From contig JBDTYT010000010.1 in NCBI GenBank assembly GCA_040005555.1, positions 1 through 33,291 of the forward strand: DNA of 33,291 nt, given 5' to 3'. This document shows positions 1 to 7,273 of this stretch, piece by piece; position 1 is the stretch's first letter, and each line of letters opens with the position of its first letter. Both the position numbers and the translations under genes were made by a program. The notes under the pieces were generated by a model. That model ran no database searches and was not told the origin of the DNA. It saw only the letters and a list, made by a program, of their open reading frames with translations. This DNA is from JBDTYT01 sp040005555 (lineage in GTDB: Bacteria; Actinomycetota; UBA4738; HRBIN12).

Positions 1-366
1 GGCATCGGGCAGTCGACGTGCGTGGGGATGGGTGGGGACCCGGTGCACGGCATCGGGTTCATCGGGTCGCTCGAGCGCTTCGAGGCCGACCCCGACACGG
101 ACCTCATCGTGCTGATCGGCGAGATCGGCGGCGACGACGAGGAGCGGGCGGCCCGCTACGTCTCGGAACGAGTGACGAAGCCGGTCATCTCGTACATCGC
201 CGGGTTCACCGCTCCGCCGGGAAAGCGGATGGGCCATGCCGGGGCCATCATCACCGGCTCCAGCGGTACCGCCCAGGCCAAGGCCGAGGCGCTCGAGGGC
301 GCCGGCGTGCGTGTCGGGCGCACGCCGTCCGAGGTCGCCGAGCTCGTCGCGGCCGCACTCCCGTGA
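1..366 (+). CDS. sucD: Succinate-CoA ligase (ADP/GDP-forming) alpha subunit, C-terminal part
   Basis: This is the 3' end of a gene that begins before the window; 121 codons remain. The alpha subunit binds CoA and carries the phospho-histidine in the conversion of succinyl-CoA to succinate with nucleotide phosphorylation (TCA cycle, cytoplasm). The family segment RMGHAGAI holds the phosphorylated His, preceded by PVISYIAGFTAPPGKR and followed by the GSSGTAQAKAEAL helix typical of SucD. The beta subunit gene sucC is normally directly upstream and would lie outside the window. The stop TGA overlaps the GTG start of the next gene (GTGA), which suggests translational coupling. The identification is firm. 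Confidence 0.95.
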   Translation, partial: GIGQSTCVGMGGDPVHGIGFIGSLERFEADPDTDLIVLIGEIGGDDEERAARYVSERVTKPVISYIAGFTAPPGKRMGHAGAIITGSSGTAQAKAEALEGAGVRVGRTPSEVAELVAAALP

Positions 367-1751
367 CCTCCGGCCCGTCGCCCGCTCGCGGCGACGCGGG
401 AGCGGCGGCCGGGGTTCGCATCGCAGCGCTCCTCGGGGCGGGATGTTTCGCGATCATCGGGCTGCTCGGGCAGGGGGCCGCGTTCGCTCTCCGTCTCGTG
501 TCGAGCGGCCGGCTCTCCGCTGCCGCCTCCGCGCGTCTCGGCTGGCTGTACGTGGGAGCGTTCCACCACATCCCGATCGTCGTCGACCTGCCGACGCTCG
601 ACGTCGGCCGGCTGACCGGAGGCGTGGTGCCGGGCTCCACGCTCCCGACGACGGGGTCGGCCTCGGGGGAGCTCGGGGTGGCGATGCTGCTCGTCACGGG
701 GCTCGCCGCGTGGCTGCTGTTCCTGGCCGGTCGCCGAGCCGCGTCGGCCGGGGGCGGGGGACCGTTCGATCGAACGCTCCTGGGGGCGGCGGTTGCCCCC
801 AGCTACGCGCTCCCGATCTTCGCCCTGTCGGTGCTCGTTCGGCTGCACGCGGATCTCACGTTCGGGACGCTCGCGTCTGGTTCTCTGGACGCCCGGCTCT
901 CGCCGGTGCCGGCGCTCGTCCTTCCGTTCCTGCTGGCAGCGATCGCAGGCGGAGCGGGGGGGTTCCTTTCCATGCCTGCGGAGAACGCGAGCGCTCGCGC
1001 GTGCCGGACGATGGGAGCGCTCGCAGGTGGGTGGCGGATGCTGCTGCTCGCGATCGGGTTGTCCTTCGCAGGCCTGTTCGTCGCGGGTGCCGTCCAACCC
1101 GATGGACCGGCGGCAGCGCTCACGCCCTCCACGGCGACCTATTTCCGAGACGTGTTCGATCGGCCGCTCGCCGGGCTCGCGCTGTTCGCCCACCACGTCA
1201 CGGTGATGCCCAACGAGGGACTCTGGACGCTCGTTCCCGCGATGGGTGGCTGCGATGGGGCGTCGGGTTCGGTATCGGGGGCGTTCCTGTGCTACTGGCG
1301 GTTCCCCGACTCCGTGACGTTGCCCGTCCCCGGCGCCAGCGATGGCGGTTCCACGTCCGTCTCGGCCGGAGCCCGGTTCGGGTCCGCGCCGCTGCCGTAC
1401 CTCGCGTTCCTGATCGTGCCGGCGGCCGCCGCCTACTGGGGGGGTCGTCACGGAGCGTCACGCGCTCAGGCGAGCGCGCGGCGCGAGGCGACCGCGGTCG
1501 GCGTCGCGGCCGGTGTGGTGTTCGCCGGACTCGTCGGCTCCGTCGGGTTCCTGTCCACCGTCTCGGTGACCTACGCCGCCGACTTCCAAGGCAGCGGAGG
1601 TGCCGGATCGGTCCGCGCGGGTCCTTTCGTGATGTCGGGAGCGGCGCTCGCCCTCGCGTGGGGGACGGTGTTCGGATCGCTCGGCGGACGCGCCCACGCC
1701 CGTTCGGCCGAAGCCGCGAGCGCGCCGTCCGGCTCGGTCAGTGGAAGTTGA
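363..1751 (+). CDS. PerM/DUF6350-like polytopic membrane protein
   Basis: A 462-residue integral membrane protein with about nine hydrophobic segments, for example near the N-terminus (IAALLGAGCFAIIGLLGQ) and a last one ending GTVFGSLGG. The GTG start overlaps the sucD stop, so I use it rather than the longer reading frame that runs through sucD. Length, topology and position agree with the DUF6350/PerM family: in Mycobacterium tuberculosis and Streptomyces such a protein lies between sucCD and purN-purH. PerM is known there as a membrane protein needed for cell division under stress. The assignment here rests on synteny and topology, not on a recognised motif. The 3' end overlaps the convergent zinc-ribbon gene by 14 bp. 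Confidence 0.65.
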   Translation: MTSGPSPARGDAGAAAGVRIAALLGAGCFAIIGLLGQGAAFALRLVSSGRLSAAASARLGWLYVGAFHHIPIVVDLPTLDVGRLTGGVVPGSTLPTTGSASGELGVAMLLVTGLAAWLLFLAGRRAASAGGGGPFDRTLLGAAVAPSYALPIFALSVLVRLHADLTFGTLASGSLDARLSPVPALVLPFLLAAIAGGAGGFLSMPAENASARACRTMGALAGGWRMLLLAIGLSFAGLFVAGAVQPDGPAAALTPSTATYFRDVFDRPLAGLALFAHHVTVMPNEGLWTLVPAMGGCDGASGSVSGAFLCYWRFPDSVTLPVPGASDGGSTSVSAGARFGSAPLPYLAFLIVPAAAAYWGGRHGASRAQASARREATAVGVAAGVVFAGLVGSVGFLSTVSVTYAADFQGSGGAGSVRAGPFVMSGAALALAWGTVFGSLGGRAHARSAEAASAPSGSVSGS

Positions 1752-2370
1752 TCGACACGTCGGCTCGTCCCGTGAGGAGCAGGATGAGCCAGACGGCCCA
1801 GAGACCGGCTCCGATCCACCCCAGGACGATGCCGGCGATCGCCATCCCGCGCCCGCCCTGCATGCCACCCGAACGGTCGATCTGCCGCCTCGCCGAGTAG
1901 CCGAACACGAGCGCTGGCACCGACAAGATCCCGATGAGGAGGCCGAGGATCCCGAACACGAGCGCCGCCGTGGCCGAGCCGTTCGTCTTCGACTCCGGTC
2001 GCGCGCTCCCGGCGCCGGGCGACGGCGCCCCGGAACCGAGCGTCGCCGTCGCCCCCGGTCCGCCCGAGATACCCACGGCCGTGCTGTGTGGCTCGGTGCC
2101 GACGAACTGGAGCCAGGCGGCGCGCCAGCCGTCGTCCGTCCTGGGGAACCGCGTCACGGGAGGTCCGGGAGCGGACCGGTCCCAGATGCCGAAGAAATCG
2201 GTGCCGTAGCCGAGCAGGTAGCGCTGGCCCGAGTGGGTGAACTGCAGGGCTTCATCCTCGATGCGTGGCGGCGGCGACGAGGTGGGATCGTCGGTCAGCA
2301 TGCTGCCGCACCAACGGCACTTGATCGCCTCGTCCTGGATCTCTTCCGCACAGAACGGACATCGCTTCAC
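1738..2370 (-). CDS. Zinc-ribbon membrane protein with DUF4190-like domain
   Basis: A 210-residue protein. It starts with a zinc ribbon (Cys4, Cys7, Cys18, Cys21 in CPFCAEEI...KCRWCG), followed by a soluble middle part rich in Trp and aromatic residues (about 40-95), and ends with two membrane helices separated by a GYSARRQIDR loop and an AIAGIVLGWIG segment, the pattern of DUF4190. The start is GTG at 2370; an in-frame stop lies just upstream and GAAGG stands 6 nt before it. A TAGACT -10 box lies 15 nt upstream. Such proteins are common in Actinomycetota and have no defined function; the ribbon probably faces the cytoplasm. It lies in a cluster of three small membrane genes on this strand. 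Confidence 0.75.
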   Translation of the reverse strand: MKRCPFCAEEIQDEAIKCRWCGSMLTDDPTSSPPPRIEDEALQFTHSGQRYLLGYGTDFFGIWDRSAPGPPVTRFPRTDDGWRAAWLQFVGTEPHSTAVGISGGPGATATLGSGAPSPGAGSARPESKTNGSATAALVFGILGLLIGILSVPALVFGYSARRQIDRSGGMQGGRGMAIAGIVLGWIGAGLWAVWLILLLTGRADVSINFH

Positions 2371-2385
2371 GGCGGGCCTTCGGGA

Positions 2386-2391
2386 AGTCTA
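2386..2391 (-). promoter_or_regulatory. Putative -10 box of the zinc-ribbon gene
   Basis: On the minus strand this reads TAGACT, matching the actinobacterial TANNNT -10 pattern. It would give a leader of roughly 9 nt holding the GAAGG ribosome-binding site. No convincing -35 box was found. Confidence 0.35.
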
Positions 2392-2405
2392 GGGATGCGG
2401 CGAGG

Positions 2406-2864
2406 TCAGCTCGGCGTGCCGTCTCCCATGGAGCCGCCGGTCATCCCGCCGGTGACCTTCGCCTCTTGCCAGCGCATCCAGCCGCCGTAGGCGATCACGA
2501 CGGCGAGCACGATGCCCAGCCATGCCGGCCACGACAGGAACTCGCTGTCGATCAGGATCTTCAGCAGGGTGAACACCAAGAGAGCTCCCGCAAGGCCTGC
2601 TTCGAGGGTCGAGCGCGACTGCGCCGTGCCCATCTCCACGTTCATGCCGAAGAGCGTGATGACCTCCATGCCGATGATCGCGAGGACGATGAGCCCGCTG
2701 ATGATGCCGATGCCGTGCCAGCCACTCACGCCCGCGCAGATCGGGCCGAAACAGGCCTTGTTCCACTGGAGGATCATGTCGATGAAGTACAAGATGCTCC
2801 CGCCGAGCAAGATCTTGCTGGCGGTCGACATCTTCGACATGTCGAACCCGTTCGCTTGCGACAT
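2406..2864 (-). CDS. Hypothetical four-helix membrane protein
   Basis: A 152-residue protein I do not recognise. It has a short polar N-terminus and four hydrophobic stretches at about residues 17-33, 51-74, 87-105 and 112-130, with two Cys (38 and 43) in the first loop and a Gly/Met-rich tail. The ATG at 2864 is chosen because a strong Shine-Dalgarno sequence (GGAAGGGAG) precedes it; the longer open frame upstream reads through the neighbouring gene in another frame. It has its own promoter candidate with TTGACT and TTCAAT. Base composition matches its neighbours. Function unknown; it may work with the zinc-ribbon and B-box proteins beside it, but nothing in the sequence proves that. Confidence 0.8.
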   Translation of the reverse strand: MSQANGFDMSKMSTASKILLGGSILYFIDMILQWNKACFGPICAGVSGWHGIGIISGLIVLAIIGMEVITLFGMNVEMGTAQSRSTLEAGLAGALLVFTLLKILIDSEFLSWPAWLGIVLAVVIAYGGWMRWQEAKVTGGMTGGSMGDGTPS

Positions 2865-2900
2865 CGGTGCTCCCTTCCTGCAGGTTGGTAGACCCGAGCT

Positions 2901-2929
2901 ATTGAATGCCGGGGTATGGGCCGAGTCAA
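2901..2929 (-). promoter_or_regulatory. Promoter of the four-helix membrane protein gene
   Basis: On the minus strand TTGACT (2924-2929) is followed after 17 nt by TTCAAT (2901-2906). The -35 box overlaps the stop codon of the upstream B-box gene. The -10 lacks the A usually found at its second position, so it is less certain than the -35. Confidence 0.5.
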
Positions 2930-2943
2930 CTATGCGGGGTATG
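2911..2943 (-). repeat. Direct repeat CATACCCC around the -35 box, possible operator
   Basis: CATACCCC occurs at 2936-2943 and again at 2911-2918 on the minus strand, 25 bp start to start. One copy lies upstream of the TTGACT box and the other in the spacer between -35 and -10. The placement would suit binding of a regulator to two adjacent sites, but two 8-bp copies could also arise by chance. Confidence 0.35.
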
Positions 2944-3534
2944 AGCGCCTCGGCGAGGACGGAGCGGGCGCACCGTGCTGGCTGCCGCGAGGATCCCGGC
3001 CGAAGCGGCGACCCACGCTCCGATCCAGGTCCGGGTGAACGGTGGGGGCCGCAGTACCGCGAGGAGGCCGCCGGTTGCCAAAAGACCTCCGAGGAGCCCG
3101 AGCACGGCGCGCATCCACGGTCTCGGCGTCGGGTGCCAGACCCGCAGGGCGAGCCACAGGGCCGTTCCCGCGGCCGCGGCAACCCCGGCCAGGATCGACC
3201 ATCGGACGGTCCGTCCCCACGCACCGAACGGCTCGGCCCCCATCCCGAACCGGCTCCAGGGCAGCACCGTGGCCGCCAGGCCGAGGGCGAATGCGACCCC
3301 GGTCAGCGCGCCGAACGCCGACGAAGGCCGCCGGACCCGGATGGCGTCCTCCGGGACTGCGTCGGGCCCGAGCGCGGCGGAGAGGCACTCGGCTCCCAAG
3401 ACCCGCCCCCGCACCGGCGTCGCACAGGTCAGACAGAGAGGACGACCGCAGGAGTCGCATCGCGCCACCGAAATGCTCCCGGGGTGCAGGTCGCACCGCT
3501 CGACGTTCTTCGTGCTTCGTTCTTCGGTCGGCAC
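2926..3534 (-). CDS. B-box-type zinc-finger membrane protein
   Basis: A 202-residue protein. The N-terminal 50 residues have a Cys/His array (Cys14, His17, Cys26, Cys29, Cys34, Cys37) spaced like bacterial B-box-type zinc fingers, with the run CDSCGRPLCLTC. Four membrane helices follow at about 73-92, 112-131, 142-161 and 170-188, and the tail is rich in Arg. The start is GTG at 3534, 9 nt after the stop of the HAD gene, so the two are probably cotranscribed; no strong ribosome-binding site is visible. The role is unknown. A zinc-finger head on a membrane bundle is the same plan as in the zinc-ribbon protein two genes away. Confidence 0.7.
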   Translation of the reverse strand: MPTEERSTKNVERCDLHPGSISVARCDSCGRPLCLTCATPVRGRVLGAECLSAALGPDAVPEDAIRVRRPSSAFGALTGVAFALGLAATVLPWSRFGMGAEPFGAWGRTVRWSILAGVAAAAGTALWLALRVWHPTPRPWMRAVLGLLGGLLATGGLLAVLRPPPFTRTWIGAWVAASAGILAAASTVRPLRPRRGAHTPHS

Positions 3535-3543
3535 GCTCGAAGC

Positions 3544-4161
3544 TTAGCGCCGGGTCGGCGGCAGCAGTCCCTCGGAGACGAGGTCGGCTCGGAGCCGGTG
3601 GATGCTCGTGAACGGCGCGGTCCGCAAGCCGCACCGTTCGGCGGCCGTGATGTTCACCTGCCGGTCGTCGACGAACAGCGTTCGTTCGGCCCGCAGCCCG
3701 AAGCGCGACAGCACCAGCCCGAAGATGCGCGGGTCAGGCTTGCCGATGCCCTCCTCACCCGAGACGATCACCCCCCGGAAGCGACCCAGCCACGGGAACC
3801 GTCGTCGGGCGATGGGGAAGGTCTCGGCGGACCAGTTCGTGAGGGCGTAGAGCGGCACGCCGGCATCGAACAGCTCGGCGAGCAGGTCGTTCGCACCGTC
3901 GACCTCGCCGGCCAACATCTCCTCCCACCGTGTGTGGTAGGCGGCGATGAGATCGGCGTGCTGAGGGAAGGCCTCGACGAGTTCGGCGATCCCGTCCGCG
4001 AAGGTGCGGCCCAGATCCTGCCGCTCGTTCCACTCGGGCGTGGTGACGGTCGAAAGGAACGCTTCCATCGATCGCTCGTCCTCGAAGAGGGAGCGGTAGA
4101 GGTAGCGCGGATCCCAATCGATCAGCACCCCTCCGAGGTCGAAGACGACCGCCTCGATCAT
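3544..4161 (-). CDS. HAD-superfamily hydrolase (YihX-like phosphatase)
   Basis: A 205-residue haloacid dehalogenase-type hydrolase. Motif I is VFDLGGVLIDWDP with the nucleophile Asp, motif II lies in YALTNWS, motif III is the Lys in GIGKPDPRIF, and motif IV is LFVDDRQVN. The DLGGV form of motif I and the overall size resemble the YihX/epoxide-hydrolase-N branch, some of which dephosphorylate sugar phosphates; the substrate cannot be read from the sequence. The ATG at 4161 directly precedes the motif I strand and lies 6 nt after a TACGGT -10 box, so the mRNA is probably leaderless. It is divergent from purN and likely shares a transcript with the B-box gene. Confidence 0.88.
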   Translation of the reverse strand: MIEAVVFDLGGVLIDWDPRYLYRSLFEDERSMEAFLSTVTTPEWNERQDLGRTFADGIAELVEAFPQHADLIAAYHTRWEEMLAGEVDGANDLLAELFDAGVPLYALTNWSAETFPIARRRFPWLGRFRGVIVSGEEGIGKPDPRIFGLVLSRFGLRAERTLFVDDRQVNITAAERCGLRTAPFTSIHRLRADLVSEGLLPPTRR

Positions 4162-4167
4162 GCTCCG

Positions 4168-4173
4168 ACCGTA
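4168..4173 (-). promoter_or_regulatory. -10 box of the HAD gene, leaderless start
   Basis: The minus strand reads TACGGT, ending 6 nt before the ATG. Transcription would begin at or next to the start codon. No clear -35 box. Confidence 0.45.
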
Positions 4174-4187
4174 GCAGCGCGGTCCTG

Positions 4188-4216
4188 TTGACGGTGCGCG
4201 CGGCGCTCCGTAGCGT
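4188..4216 (+). promoter_or_regulatory. purN-purH promoter, leaderless
   Basis: TTGACG (4188-4193), a 17-nt spacer and TAGCGT (4211-4216) form one of the best promoters in the window. The -10 ends 7 nt before the GTG of purN, so the transcript should start at the start codon. The TTG of the longer open frame is the first base triplet of the -35 box, which argues against it as a start. Confidence 0.7.
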
Positions 4217-4223
4217 GCGCTGC

Positions 4224-4838
4224 GTGGAAGCGCGCGTCGCCGTCCTCGCATCCGGCGAGGGGACCAACCTCCAGGCCCTGTTGGATGACCCTGAGGTGGG
4301 AGGGTGGATCGCGCTGGTTGTATCCGATCGGGCAGACGCCAAAGCCCTCGAGCGCGCGCGCGACCGCGGGATCGCGGCGCGTCACCTCGACGCGAACGGA
4401 TACCGAGACCGAGCGAGCTACGACCGAGCGCTGCGCGAGCTCCTCGAAGGGGAGCGTGTCGCGTGCGTCGTGCTCGCCGGGTTCATGCGGATGCTCGGAC
4501 CCGAGGTCGTGAGCGCGTTCGAGGGTCGCATCGTGAACGTGCATCCCGCGCTGCTGCCGTCCTTCCCGGGGGCGCACGCTGTCTCGGACGCGCTCGCATG
4601 GGGCGCCAAGGTCACCGGCGTCACCGTCCACCTCGTCGACGAGCAGATGGACCACGGCCCCATCGTCGCGCAAGAGGCCGTTCCGGTCCTGCCCGACGAC
4701 GACTGGGATTCCCTCGAGTCGCGGATCCACGAGGTCGAGCACCGGTTGCTCCCCGCCGCGGTGCGCGCGATGGTCGAAGGCCGCCTGCGCGTCGAAGGGC
4801 GGAGCGTGCACGTCCTTCAGGAGCCGGCCGGTGGATGA
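4224..4838 (+). CDS. purN: Phosphoribosylglycinamide formyltransferase (GART)
   Basis: A 204-residue enzyme that transfers the formyl group of 10-formyltetrahydrofolate to GAR in purine synthesis (third step of the pathway). The phosphate loop SGEGTNLQALL, the catalytic Asn105 and His107 in NVHPALLPSFPG and Asp143 in MDHGPIV are all present. I take GTG 4224 as start because it fits the family N-terminus (ARVAVLASG) and lies just after the promoter; an upstream TTG in frame would add 12 residues that do not look like PurN. It overlaps purH by 8 nt and forms an operon with it, the order also found in Mycobacterium and Streptomyces. Confidence 0.96.
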   Translation: MEARVAVLASGEGTNLQALLDDPEVGGWIALVVSDRADAKALERARDRGIAARHLDANGYRDRASYDRALRELLEGERVACVVLAGFMRMLGPEVVSAFEGRIVNVHPALLPSFPGAHAVSDALAWGAKVTGVTVHLVDEQMDHGPIVAQEAVPVLPDDDWDSLESRIHEVEHRLLPAAVRAMVEGRLRVEGRSVHVLQEPAGG

Positions 4839-6369
4839 GGTCCGCCCCGTCCGCCGAGCCCTGTTGGCTCCGTACGACAAGACCGGACTCGTGGAGTTCG
4901 CCTCGGCGCTCGTGGAGCTGGGCGTCGCCCTGGTTTCCTCGGGCGGCACGGCGAAGGTGCTCGCCGGCGCCGGTCTGCCGGTCACGCCCGTCGAAGAGGT
5001 CACCGGGTTCCCCGAGATGCTCGACGGCCGCGTGAAGACCCTTCACCCGAGGATCCACGCCGGCCTCCTGGCCGACCGCGGTAACCCCGACCACGTGCGG
5101 CAGCTGACCGAGCAGGACATCGAGCCCTTCGATCTGGTGATCGCCGGCCTGTACCCGTTCCGCGAGACGGTGGCGAGCGGCGCGGGCGAGGACGACGTCA
5201 TCGAGAAGATCGACATCGGCGGCCCCGCGATGGTTCGGGCCGCGGCGAAGAACTTCGAGTCGGTGGCCGTGGTCGTCGACCCGTCTCGCTACGACGACGT
5301 CCTGGCGGAGATCCGCCGCGACGGGGGTCTCAGCCGATCGACACGTCGGAGCCTGGCCGCGGCGGCGTTCGCCCACACCGCCGCGTACGACGCCGCGGTG
5401 GCGGGTTGGTTCGCGGGCGGCGGGGAGTTGTTACCGGTGTTCGTGGGGCTCGCCTACGACAAGGTCGAGGACCTTCGATACGGCGAGAACCCGCACCAGC
5501 GCGGTGCGCTCTACGCGGAGGCCGCGGGACCGGGTCCGCTCGGCGGCGCCGAGGTGCTCGTCGCCGGCAAGGAGATGTCGTTCAACAACTGGCTTGACCT
5601 CGACGCGGCGTACGCGCTCGCGGGCGCATTCGACGGCCCGGCGGCCGTGATCGTGAAGCACAACAACCCGTGCGGCGCCGCGCTCGCCGCCTCGCTCGCC
5701 GAGGCATACGCGCGCGCGTTCGCCTCGGACACGGTGTCCGCGTTCGGCGGGATCGTGGCGTTCAACCGCGAGGCAGACGAGGACGCCGCTCGAGCGATGG
5801 CCGACGTCTTTACCGAGGTGGTGGTCGCACCCGGCTTCACCGAGGGCGCACTCGCGGCGTTCGGTGCGCGGAAGGGGCTCCGCGTCGTTCGAGCGCCGGT
5901 GCCCGTCGCCGGAGGGCTCGACGTGCGCCCACTGCCGGGCGGTGCGCTCGTGCAGGATCGGGACGTCGTGACGGAGCTCCGCGCGCAGATGGAGGTCGTC
6001 TCGCCGCGCGAGCCCAGCGACGATGAGTGGAGCGACCTGCTGTTCGCCTGGACGGTCGCGATGCGGGTGAAGTCGAACGCGATCGTGTTCGCGAAGGACC
6101 TCGCGACGGTGGGCGTCGGCGCGGGACAGATGTCGAGGGTCGACGCGTCGGTCCTCGCGGTGCGCAAGGCGGGCGATCGCGCCGAGGGAGCCGTCATGGC
6201 GAGCGATGCGTTCTTCCCGTTCCCCGACGCGGTCGAGGTCGCGGCCGACGCCGGGATCACCGCGGTCATCCATCCCGGCGGCTCGATCCACGACGACGAC
6301 GTGCTCGAGGTCGCGGCCGCGCGCGGGATGGCCGTCGTCGTCACCGGCCGTCGCCACTTCCGCCACTGA
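4831..6369 (+). CDS. purH: Bifunctional AICAR transformylase / IMP cyclohydrolase
   Basis: A 512-residue enzyme that performs the last two steps of IMP synthesis. The N-terminal MGS-like cyclohydrolase domain (about 1-195) has SSGGTAKVL and VKTLHPRIHAGLLADR; the C-terminal AICAR formyltransferase domain has RYGENPHQ, the catalytic Lys-His in VKHNNPCG, SDTVSAFGGIVAFNR and a final IHPGGSIHDDDV segment. Length is as usual for the family. GTG start with AGGAG 7 nt upstream, inside the end of purN, so translation is coupled. It uses the same 10-formyl-folate cofactor as purN, produced by FolD encoded next. Confidence 0.97.
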   Translation: MDEVRPVRRALLAPYDKTGLVEFASALVELGVALVSSGGTAKVLAGAGLPVTPVEEVTGFPEMLDGRVKTLHPRIHAGLLADRGNPDHVRQLTEQDIEPFDLVIAGLYPFRETVASGAGEDDVIEKIDIGGPAMVRAAAKNFESVAVVVDPSRYDDVLAEIRRDGGLSRSTRRSLAAAAFAHTAAYDAAVAGWFAGGGELLPVFVGLAYDKVEDLRYGENPHQRGALYAEAAGPGPLGGAEVLVAGKEMSFNNWLDLDAAYALAGAFDGPAAVIVKHNNPCGAALAASLAEAYARAFASDTVSAFGGIVAFNREADEDAARAMADVFTEVVVAPGFTEGALAAFGARKGLRVVRAPVPVAGGLDVRPLPGGALVQDRDVVTELRAQMEVVSPREPSDDEWSDLLFAWTVAMRVKSNAIVFAKDLATVGVGAGQMSRVDASVLAVRKAGDRAEGAVMASDAFFPFPDAVEVAADAGITAVIHPGGSIHDDDVLEVAAARGMAVVVTGRRHFRH

Positions 6370-6392
6370 CCTCTGGCACGTAGGCGGGTGGG

Positions 6393-6398
6393 TAGGAT
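6393..6398 (+). promoter_or_regulatory. -10 box of folD, leaderless start
   Basis: TAGGAT ends 8 nt before the GTG of folD. No good -35 at 16-18 nt. The position suggests a leaderless folD-MTHFR transcript. Confidence 0.45.
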
Positions 6399-6406
6399 GT
6401 CGGCTC

Positions 6407-7273
6407 GTGACCGCCACCATCATCGACGGACGGGCCATCGCCGCGGGGATCCGTTCCGAGGTCGCCGAACGGGTCGCCGCGCTCGCGGACCGGGGCATCC
6501 AGGCCGGGCTCGCGGCGGTGCTCGTGGGCGCCGAGGAAGCCTCGCGCATCTACGTTGCCGCCAAGCACAAGGCGGCCGCCGACGTCGGCATGCGCTCGGA
6601 GCAGATCGACCTGCCGGCGTTCATCACCGAAGGTGAGTTGCTCGCTACGATCCGCCGCCTCAACCGCGACCCCGAGATCCACGGCATCATCGTGCAGATG
6701 CCGGTTCCCAAGCACATCTCCGAGCTCAAGGTGCAGACGACGATCGACCCCGGCAAGGACGTCGACGGTCTCCACCCGTTGAACGTCGGGTTGATGGTGC
6801 GCGGCGAACCGGCTTTCCAGCCCGCGACGCCGTACGGCATCGTCGAATTGCTCCTGCGCAGCGGCGTCGAGCTGGACGGCGCCGAGGTCGTGGTCGTCGG
6901 CTACGGCGAGCTCGCCGGCGCGCCGCTGTCGATCATGCTCGCGCAGGACTCGATCCGCGGGAACGCGACCGTCACGATCTGTCACGTCCGCACGCGCGAC
7001 CTGGCCTCGCACACGCGCCGAGCCGACATCCTCGTGGCCGCGGCCGGTACGCCGGAGCTCGTGACGGCCGACATGGTCAAGCCGGGGGCGGTGGTGGTGG
7101 ACGTGGGCGTGCACCGCACCGAGTCGGGGCTGATCGGGGACGTTCGCTTCGACGAGGTGAAGGAGGTCGCCGGCATGATCACGCCGGTGCCGGGCGGCGT
7201 CGGCCCGATGACGACCGCCATGCTCCTGCTCAACACGGTGTCGGCGGCCGAGGCGCTCGCCGAGTCCCGTTGA
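6407..7273 (+). CDS. folD: Methylenetetrahydrofolate dehydrogenase / cyclohydrolase
   Basis: A 288-residue bifunctional enzyme interconverting 5,10-methylene-, methenyl- and 10-formyl-tetrahydrofolate. The catalytic Lys53 in YVAAKHK, the substrate segment VQMPVPKHI, Asp120 in KDVDGLHPLNVG and the signature PGGVGPMTTAML are intact. The dinucleotide loop is unusual: where the family has GRSxxVGxP, this protein has GYGELAGAP (165-173), so the Arg that normally contacts the 2'-phosphate of NADP is Tyr166. A few extra residues follow (LAQDSIRGN). It may therefore prefer NAD or be altered in the dehydrogenase step. It shares a TTGA overlap with the MTHFR gene and forms an operon with it. Confidence 0.92.
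   Translation: MTATIIDGRAIAAGIRSEVAERVAALADRGIQAGLAAVLVGAEEASRIYVAAKHKAAADVGMRSEQIDLPAFITEGELLATIRRLNRDPEIHGIIVQMPVPKHISELKVQTTIDPGKDVDGLHPLNVGLMVRGEPAFQPATPYGIVELLLRSGVELDGAEVVVVGYGELAGAPLSIMLAQDSIRGNATVTICHVRTRDLASHTRRADILVAAAGTPELVTADMVKPGAVVVDVGVHRTESGLIGDVRFDEVKEVAGMITPVPGGVGPMTTAMLLLNTVSAAEALAESR

Noticed and set aside
156..1451. 431-codon open frame on the minus strand opposite the PerM-like gene
   Set aside because: The predicted protein is Arg/Glu/Pro-rich without any domain, as expected for antisense frames in GC-rich DNA. The sense frame has regular membrane helices and fits synteny.
2512..4191. 559-codon open frame on the plus strand
   Set aside because: It runs antisense through three genes with good motifs (membrane protein, B-box protein, HAD) and its product is low-complexity.
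4188..4223. TTG start for a longer PurN
   Set aside because: The TTG is the start of the -35 box and the 12 extra residues do not match the PurN N-terminus.
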